Shown here: positions 58,715 to 64,000 of the stretch, one piece after another
How the letters are laid out: each line of letters begins with the position of its first letter
Numbering within the stretch: the stretch's first letter is position 1
Assembly: GCA_947586055.1 (NCBI GenBank)
Contig: CANPXL010000003.1
Coordinates: 62,001 to 126,000, forward strand
Origin: an uncultured Acetatifactor sp.
GTDB lineage: Bacteria > Bacillota > Clostridia > Lachnospirales > Lachnospiraceae
Reading direction: 5' to 3'
Length of the DNA stretch: 64,000 bases
Position numbers and translations under genes: made by a program
Notes under the pieces: model-generated
What the model was told of the DNA's origin: nothing
Database searches by the model: none
What the model saw: only the letters and a program-made list of their open reading frames with translations

Positions 58715-59779
58715 ATGACAAAAGGCAGAAAGCGGGCTGCGGCGCTGACAGGATTGGTCCTGGGTCTTATTATCGCGCTGCAGAGTATCACTGTTTCGGC
58801 CGGAAGTCTGGACAGTCTTAAAGGCGGGCTGTCGGCAGTGCTGAACCCCGGATCTGTGGGGCTGGCAGAAACAGAAAAAACATACGCAGGGGAATGGGAC
58901 CTGGAGCTTTGGAATGCGGAAGAACAGGAAAGCACCCTGGTGATGGCCAACGTGAAAAGCGCGCTGAATGTGCGCAGCGAGGCCAGCGAAGATGCAGATA
59001 AGGTAGGAAAGCTGTACAAGGACTGCGGCGGCACGATTCTGGAGAGACGGGACGGGTGGACCAAGCTTCAGTCCGGCAATATCGTGGGCTGGGCGTCGGA
59101 TCAATACCTTCTGTTCGGCGAGGACGCCGTGTCTCTGGCGAACGATGTGGGCAGAGCGGTGGCGACCGTGGACACGGAGGCGGTCCGGGTGCGGAGAGAG
59201 CCGGGCACGGAGTCGGATGTCCTGGGCAATCTGCCCAGGGGTGAGATCGTGGAAGTGCTGGGTGAGAACCAGGACGGCTGGGTGTGCGTAGACTACGATG
59301 GCGAGGACGGTTGGGTTTTCTCCGATTATGTGTCTCTGGATTTTCTGATCGACGCCGGTGAGACCATGGATGAGATCAAGGCGAGAGAAGAGGCGGAGCG
59401 GGAAGCGAAGCGCCATGTCAATTACGGCCAGTACACCACGGATGCGGATACGACGCTGCTGCTTGCGGCGCTGATCTACTGCGAGGCGGGCGGAGAGAGT
59501 TATGAAGGGCAGCTTGCGGTAGGCGCGGTGGTAATGAATCGTGTGAGAAGTTCCGCATATCCTGACAGCATTCACGGTGTGATCTATGCTTCCGGACAGT
59601 TTACCCCTGCTCTCAACGGTAAGGTGAACAAGGTGTATGAATCCGGGAAGATCCGGGAAAGCTGCGTGAGGGCGGCGGAGGAAGCGATCTCCGGCGTGTC
59701 CAATGTGGGAGACATGACACACTTCCGCAGAAACAACGGACGTGATGGAATTGTGATCGGCAATCATGTCTTTTATTAA
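58715..59779 (+). CDS. SH3-domain protein with C-terminal SleB-like cell wall hydrolase domain
   Basis: Signal peptide; two bacterial SH3 repeats (ALNVRSEASEDADKVGKLYKDCGG, AVRVRREPGTESDVLGNLPRGEIV); LLAALIYCEAGGESYEGQLAVGAVVMNRVRSSAYPDSIHGVIYASGQFTPA. Confidence 0.9.
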   Translation: MTKGRKRAAALTGLVLGLIIALQSITVSAGSLDSLKGGLSAVLNPGSVGLAETEKTYAGEWDLELWNAEEQESTLVMANVKSALNVRSEASEDADKVGKLYKDCGGTILERRDGWTKLQSGNIVGWASDQYLLFGEDAVSLANDVGRAVATVDTEAVRVRREPGTESDVLGNLPRGEIVEVLGENQDGWVCVDYDGEDGWVFSDYVSLDFLIDAGETMDEIKAREEAEREAKRHVNYGQYTTDADTTLLLAALIYCEAGGESYEGQLAVGAVVMNRVRSSAYPDSIHGVIYASGQFTPALNGKVNKVYESGKIRESCVRAAEEAISGVSNVGDMTHFRRNNGRDGIVIGNHVFY

Positions 59780-59806
59780 AGCCGGACCGGCTTGAGAAAA
59801 GCGGAT

Positions 59807-59840
59807 AAAAAGGCGCGGGGGTATCCCGCGCCTTTTTTGG
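59807..59840 (+). terminator. Terminator of the cell wall hydrolase gene
   Basis: aaaaggcgcggg-ggta-tcccgcgcctttttt. Confidence 0.85.
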
Positions 59841-59918
59841 GGGAAAGCTTTCTTTGAGGAACGCCGTTTCGGGAGCGGAACAGGCGGAAGGCGCCGGAAA
59901 GCGGACGAAACACTCGTC

Positions 59919-60078
59919 ACCGTTCAGCTCGCGCCATTCGCAAAGCCGCGCTGACGCGCTTTTCGGCGCTGCGCGCCTACCTTTGCTCATGGCACTGCTC
60001 GCATACCGTTCAGCCCGCGCCATTCGCAAAGCCGCGCTAACGCGCTATCCGGCGCTGCGCGCCTATCTTTGCTCATGG
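59919..60078. repeat. Two imperfect 74-bp direct repeats (period 86 bp), each with hairpin potential
   Basis: accgttcag(c/c)(t/c)cgcgccattcgcaaagccgcgct(g/a)acgcgct..cggcgctgcgcgccta(c/t)ctttgctcatgg at 59919-59992 and 60005-60078; about 5 mismatches by eye. Confidence 0.85.
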
Positions 60079-60092
60079 AATGGCGCTCCCTC

Positions 60093-60155
60093 GACAGCCG
60101 CATACAGCGAAAAATTCGTGCGAGCACGATTTTCCGCTGTATACGGCTGTCGGCT
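60093..60155. repeat. Long imperfect inverted repeat (hairpin) adjoining the 86-bp-period repeats
   Basis: cgacagccgcatacagcgaaaaattcgtgc ... gcacgattttccgctgtatacggctgtcgg. Confidence 0.8.
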
Positions 60156-60274
60156 GAACTGTTGCACTAAATCTCCTGAAGAAAGAGATTGCTACCGGGG
60201 CATATTTGTAGTAAACTGGGAATAGTAACAGAGGATTGCATCAACAATCCCGGAAAGGCGCGGGAAGAACAGGA

Positions 60275-60811
60275 ATGGGTGAAATGATGATATTCTGGCT
60301 GGTTCTGCTGATCATAGCGATTGGTGTGGAGGTCTGCACCATGGGACTTACGTCCATCTGGTTTGCCGGCGGCGCGCTGGCTGCCATCCTGGCCGCGGTC
60401 CTGCATGCGCCTGTATTTGTGCAGGTGATTCTGTTTTTCCTGGTCTCCATAGCGCTGCTGATATTTACCAGACCGGTTGCCGTCAGATACTTTAACAGGG
60501 ACCGCGTAAAGACCAACGTGGAGAGCATGGTGGGAAGGCAGGCGGTGGTGACCGGGGAGATCAACAATCTGCAGGGAATCGGTCAGGTCATGGTCTCAGG
60601 TCAGGAGTGGAGCGCAAGGAGCGTGGACGACAGCGTGAGAATTCCCGTGGGCGCTGTGGTGAATGTTGTTTCGATCAACGGCGTGAAGCTGATGGTAAAG
60701 ATTGACAGCCAGATGGAGCGGGTGGCGCCGGAGACTCTGCACAATCTGCCGCCGGATCCTCTGAGCGTGACCCAGATGGAAGAGACAGAGTCCGAGACTG
60801 ACTCCCGGTAA
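60275..60811 (+). CDS. NfeD family membrane protein
   Basis: MGEMMIFWLVLLIIAIGVEVCTMGLTSIWFAGGALAAILAAVLHAPVFVQVILFFLVS; OB-fold C-terminus VGRQAVVTGEINN. Confidence 0.88.
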   Translation: MGEMMIFWLVLLIIAIGVEVCTMGLTSIWFAGGALAAILAAVLHAPVFVQVILFFLVSIALLIFTRPVAVRYFNRDRVKTNVESMVGRQAVVTGEINNLQGIGQVMVSGQEWSARSVDDSVRIPVGAVVNVVSINGVKLMVKIDSQMERVAPETLHNLPPDPLSVTQMEETESETDSR

Positions 60812-60871
60812 CGGCCGGGAGGCTGAAAAACGTGTGCGCTGTCACGAAAACAGCGCAGAAAGAGGTACAAA

Positions 60872-61789
60872 ATGTTATATCTGTTATTGATTTTGGTCGT
60901 GCTGATCCTTTGGATCGCGGTTACCTGCATTAAGATCGTGCCCCAGGCGCAGGCGTATGTGATGGAGCGTCTCGGCGCCTATCAGGGAACCTGGTCTGTA
61001 GGTTTTCATCTGAAGATGCCGTTTGTGGATAAGATTGCGAGAAAAGTCAATCTGAAGGAGCAGGTCGCGGATTTCCCGCCCCAGCCCGTGATCACAAAGG
61101 ATAACGTCACCATGAGGATCGACACCGTGGTGTTTTACCAGATTACGGACCCCAAGCTGTTCACATACGGCGTTGAAAATCCCATGATGGCCATTGAGAA
61201 CCTGACGGCCACCACACTCCGCAACATTATCGGCGATCTGGAGCTGGACCAGACCCTGACCTCCCGTGAGACCATCAACACAAAGATGCGCGCAAATCTT
61301 GACATTGCCACGGACCCCTGGGGGATCAAGGTAAACCGTGTGGAGCTGAAAAACATCATTCCTCCCGCGGAGATTCAGAACGCCATGGAGAAGCAGATGA
61401 AGGCGGAGCGCGAAAGGCGTGAAGCCGTAACCCGCGCGGAAGGCGAGAAAAAGGCAAAGATTCTGGAGGCGGAAGGCGCAAAGGAATCTGCGATCCTTCG
61501 CGCAGAGGCTGATAAGGAGTCCGCGATTCTCCGGGCGGAGGCGGAAAAGGAAAAACGGATCCGCGAGGCGGAAGGCGAAGCCGAGGCAATTTTAAAGGTA
61601 CAGCAGGCGAACGCGGACGGTATCAGGATGCTGAAGGACGCCGGAGCGGACGAAGCCGTCCTCAAGATCAAGAGTCTGGAAGCGTTTGAAAAGGTAGCCG
61701 ACGGTCAGGCCACCACGATTCTTCTTCCCGCGGAGCTTCAGGGTATCGCAAGTTTGGCGACGGCATGGAAGGAGAGCGTCAAAAGCTGA
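60872..61789 (+). CDS. SPFH/band 7/stomatin family protein
   Basis: IVPQAQAYVMERLGAYQGTWSVGFHLKMPFVDKIARKVNLKEQVADFPPQPVITKDNVTMRIDTVVFYQITDPKLFTYGVENP. Confidence 0.93.
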   Translation: MLYLLLILVVLILWIAVTCIKIVPQAQAYVMERLGAYQGTWSVGFHLKMPFVDKIARKVNLKEQVADFPPQPVITKDNVTMRIDTVVFYQITDPKLFTYGVENPMMAIENLTATTLRNIIGDLELDQTLTSRETINTKMRANLDIATDPWGIKVNRVELKNIIPPAEIQNAMEKQMKAERERREAVTRAEGEKKAKILEAEGAKESAILRAEADKESAILRAEAEKEKRIREAEGEAEAILKVQQANADGIRMLKDAGADEAVLKIKSLEAFEKVADGQATTILLPAELQGIASLATAWKESVKS

Positions 61790-61828
61790 GAAAATGCAGG
61801 AAATGTGACTGCGGTCAATATTCAGTGA

Positions 61829-61868
61829 AAGCCGGTCCAAGGAGCATCTTCCGGACCGGCTTTTAAAG
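61829..61868 (+). terminator. Intrinsic terminator
   Basis: aaagccggtcc-aaggagcatctt-ccggaccggctttt. Confidence 0.8.
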
Positions 61869-61939
61869 GGAGGAAAGGCGTTTCGGCTGCCTGACACGGA
61901 TTTGTGATGTGCCGAGCGCCGTGCGGAAATGGAGTGGAA

Positions 61940-62923
61940 ATGAATTTAAAGGGAAGAGATTTTTTAAAGCTTCTGGACTTTACCCCGGAGGAAATTCTGT
62001 ATCTGCTGGATCTTGCGGCCCAGCTGAAGGAAAAGAAAAAGAAAGGGGTCCCGGTGGACACCCTGCGCGGGAAAAACGTGGCGCTGATCTTTGAGAAGAC
62101 GAGCACCAGAACCAGATGTGCCTTTGAAGTGGCGGCCCATGATCTGGGGCTGGGAACCACGTACCTTGACCCGTCCGGTTCCCAGATCGGCAAGAAGGAG
62201 AGCATCGCGGATACCGCAAGGGTATTGTCGGGCATGTTTGAGGGGATCGAATACAGAGGTTACGGGCAGGAAATCGTGGAGGAACTGGCGAAGTATGCTT
62301 CCGTGCCGGTGTGGAACGGGCTGACCAACGAATTCCATCCGACCCAGATGCTTGCGGATCTTCTGACCATACGGGAGCAGTTCGGCTATCTGAAGGGAAT
62401 CAGGCTGACCTACATGGGGGATGCCCGTTATAACATGGGAAATTCCCTGATGGTGGCCTGCGCCAAGATGGGAATGCACTTTACGGCCTGTACTGCGGCG
62501 AAATATTTTCCCAGTAAGGAGCTTACGGCACGCTGCAGGGAGATCGCGGCGGAGACAGGAGGCAGCGTGACGCTGACGGAAGACATAAAATCCGGCACCG
62601 GAGGCGCGGATGTGATCTATACGGATGTGTGGGTCTCCATGGGAGAACCGGACCGGATCTGGGAAGAGCGGATTCGGGATCTTTCCCCCTATCAGGTAAA
62701 CGCCGCCGTTATGAAGAACGCCGGGGCGAACGCTGTTTTCATGCATTGTCTTCCTGCCTTTCACGATCTTAAGACGAAGATCGGCGCAGAGATGGGAGAG
62801 CGGTTCGGGATCAGGGAGATGGAAGTGACGGACGAGGTGTTTGAGTCGCCGCAGTCCAGAGTGTTCGAGGAGGCGGAGAACCGGATGCATACCATCAAGG
62901 CTGTGATGGCCGCCACCTTGTAA
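61940..62923 (+). CDS. argF: Ornithine carbamoyltransferase
   Basis: [41 protein letters not shown]. Confidence 0.95.
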   Translation: MNLKGRDFLKLLDFTPEEILYLLDLAAQLKEKKKKGVPVDTLRGKNVALIFEKTSTRTRCAFEVAAHDLGLGTTYLDPSGSQIGKKESIADTARVLSGMFEGIEYRGYGQEIVEELAKYASVPVWNGLTNEFHPTQMLADLLTIREQFGYLKGIRLTYMGDARYNMGNSLMVACAKMGMHFTACTAAKYFPSKELTARCREIAAETGGSVTLTEDIKSGTGGADVIYTDVWVSMGEPDRIWEERIRDLSPYQVNAAVMKNAGANAVFMHCLPAFHDLKTKIGAEMGERFGIREMEVTDEVFESPQSRVFEEAENRMHTIKAVMAATL

Positions 62924-62973
62924 AGGAACGGTGAAAGGTAAAGGAACGGTGAAAGGTAAAGGAACGGTGAAAG
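62921..62973 (+). repeat. Three tandem copies of an 18-bp repeat taaaggaacggtgaaagg between argF and birA
   Basis: taaaggaacggtgaaagg at 62921, 62939 and 62957 (third copy nearly complete). Confidence 0.92.
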
Positions 62974-62992
62974 AACCGGAAGGTTTGGAAAC

Positions 62993-63973
62993 ATGAAATC
63001 GGAGATTTTGTCTCTCCTGAGAGACCGGCGGGATTATGTATCCGGTCAGGAACTCTGTGGGAGATTCGGCGTGTCCAGAACCGCGGTGTGGAAGGCGGTG
63101 GGACAGCTGAAAAAAGAGGGCTATCACATCGAAGCCGTCCGGAACCGGGGGTATCTTTTGGTCGAAGGGCAGGAACGCTTCGGCTTGCATGAGCTGGAAA
63201 GCCGCATGGATACCGTGTGGGCGGGACACCCTGTGTCTTACTATGACGAGATCGGTTCCACGAACCAGCAGGCGAAGCTGGATGCGGAACATGGCGCGGG
63301 ACACGGCGCGCTTGTGGTCGCGGATATGCAGACCGCAGGGAGAGGCCGAAGGGGCAGAACCTGGAGCAGCCCGCCGGGCACAAACGTTTATTTTACTCTG
63401 ATCCTGAAGCCGCAGCTGGATCCGGATAAGGCATCCATGCTGACGCCCGTGATGGGAATGGCGGTCGCGGAAGGAATCCGAAGAACCTGTGGTCTGGCTC
63501 CGCGGATCAAATGGCCCAACGACATTGTGATAAACGGGAAAAAGGTCTGCGGCATCCTGGCGGAAATGAGTCTGGAACAGGATTACATTCATTATCTGGT
63601 TATTGGCGTGGGGATCAACGTGGGTCTGCAGGAGTTTGCCCCGGAGGTGGCAAAGACCGCCTGTTGTCTTGAGAGGGAGTGCGGAAAAAAGATATCCAGA
63701 GCGGAATTGCTTGTCAATGTGCTGCGCTCCTTCGAGGAAGTTTACGAAATTTTTATCCAAAGCGGCGACCTGTCGGGACTGAGACAGCGGTATGAACGGC
63801 TGCTGGTGAACAAAGACAGACCGGTCAGAGTGCTGGATCCAGGGGGCGAGTACAGGGGCGTCGCGCGGGGAGTCAACGATCTGGGCGAACTGCTGGTGGA
63901 GAGACCGGACGGTTCCGTGACGGCAGTGTATTCCGGTGAAGTGTCGGTGAGAGGAATTTACGGATATGTCTGA
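62993..63973 (+). CDS. birA: Biotin--[acetyl-CoA-carboxylase] ligase with N-terminal HTH repressor domain
   Basis: SGQELCGRFGVSRTAVWKAVGQLKKEGYHIEAVRNRGYLL (HTH); GRGRRGRTWSSPPGTNVYFTLILKP; IKWPNDIVINGKKVCGILAEM. Confidence 0.95.
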   Translation: MKSEILSLLRDRRDYVSGQELCGRFGVSRTAVWKAVGQLKKEGYHIEAVRNRGYLLVEGQERFGLHELESRMDTVWAGHPVSYYDEIGSTNQQAKLDAEHGAGHGALVVADMQTAGRGRRGRTWSSPPGTNVYFTLILKPQLDPDKASMLTPVMGMAVAEGIRRTCGLAPRIKWPNDIVINGKKVCGILAEMSLEQDYIHYLVIGVGINVGLQEFAPEVAKTACCLERECGKKISRAELLVNVLRSFEEVYEIFIQSGDLSGLRQRYERLLVNKDRPVRVLDPGGEYRGVARGVNDLGELLVERPDGSVTAVYSGEVSVRGIYGYV

Positions 63974-64000
63974 TGGGAAAAAAACAGTTCTCTGCGGCGC

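Noticed and set aside
59919-60155. CRISPR array
   Set aside because: Only two copies, units too long (74 bp) with a 12-bp gap, no spacer-sized unique sequences and no cas genes.
62921-62973. CRISPR-like or riboswitch repeat
   Set aside because: Pure 18-bp tandem duplication without spacers or folding potential typical of a riboswitch.

Overview
This 64 kb window looks like a chromosomal segment of a Gram-positive, flagellated anaerobe of the Clostridia/Lachnospiraceae type (inferred from gene content only). Most of it is housekeeping: murA, SAM-I riboswitch + metK, recQ, four-subunit 2-oxoacid:ferredoxin oxidoreductase, truA, carbamate kinase, aroA, cysK + Rrf2 regulator, dnaE, pfkA, proC, argF, birA. 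The most notable region is about 8.88-23.6 kb. A ~0.77 kb segment there is bounded by perfect 25-bp inverted repeats (8885-8909 and 9654-9678), each with a 5-bp asymmetric centre in opposite orientation. It encodes its own small tyrosine recombinase. A sigma28-like promoter (TTAA-N15-TCCGATAT, minus strand, 8934-8960) sits just inside the left repeat and points away from csrA-flagellin. Only 44 bp separate the right repeat from csrA, so inversion would put that promoter upstream of csrA and the flagellin gene. I read this as a self-encoded flagellin phase-variation switch, captured here in the predicted OFF orientation. The flagellin leader has a 9-bp hairpin with a CGGA loop just upstream of a GGGAGG Shine-Dalgarno, the arrangement expected for CsrA repression. 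Downstream is a glycan-modification island: GT2, GT11 fucosyltransferase-like, CDP-glycerophosphotransferase-like, methyltransferase, pyruvyltransferase-like, MenD-like ThDP enzyme, broken aldo/keto reductase, class V aminotransferase, and a cytidylyltransferase-Gfo/Idh fusion. Other items of interest are a BlaI/BlaR-like pair with two operator dyads, an intergenic element with an 86-bp-period repeat plus a long hairpin, a polypurine repeat tract before recQ, and hendecad repeats in a membrane-anchored coiled-coil protein. No rRNA, tRNA, CRISPR array or intact IS element was recognised.
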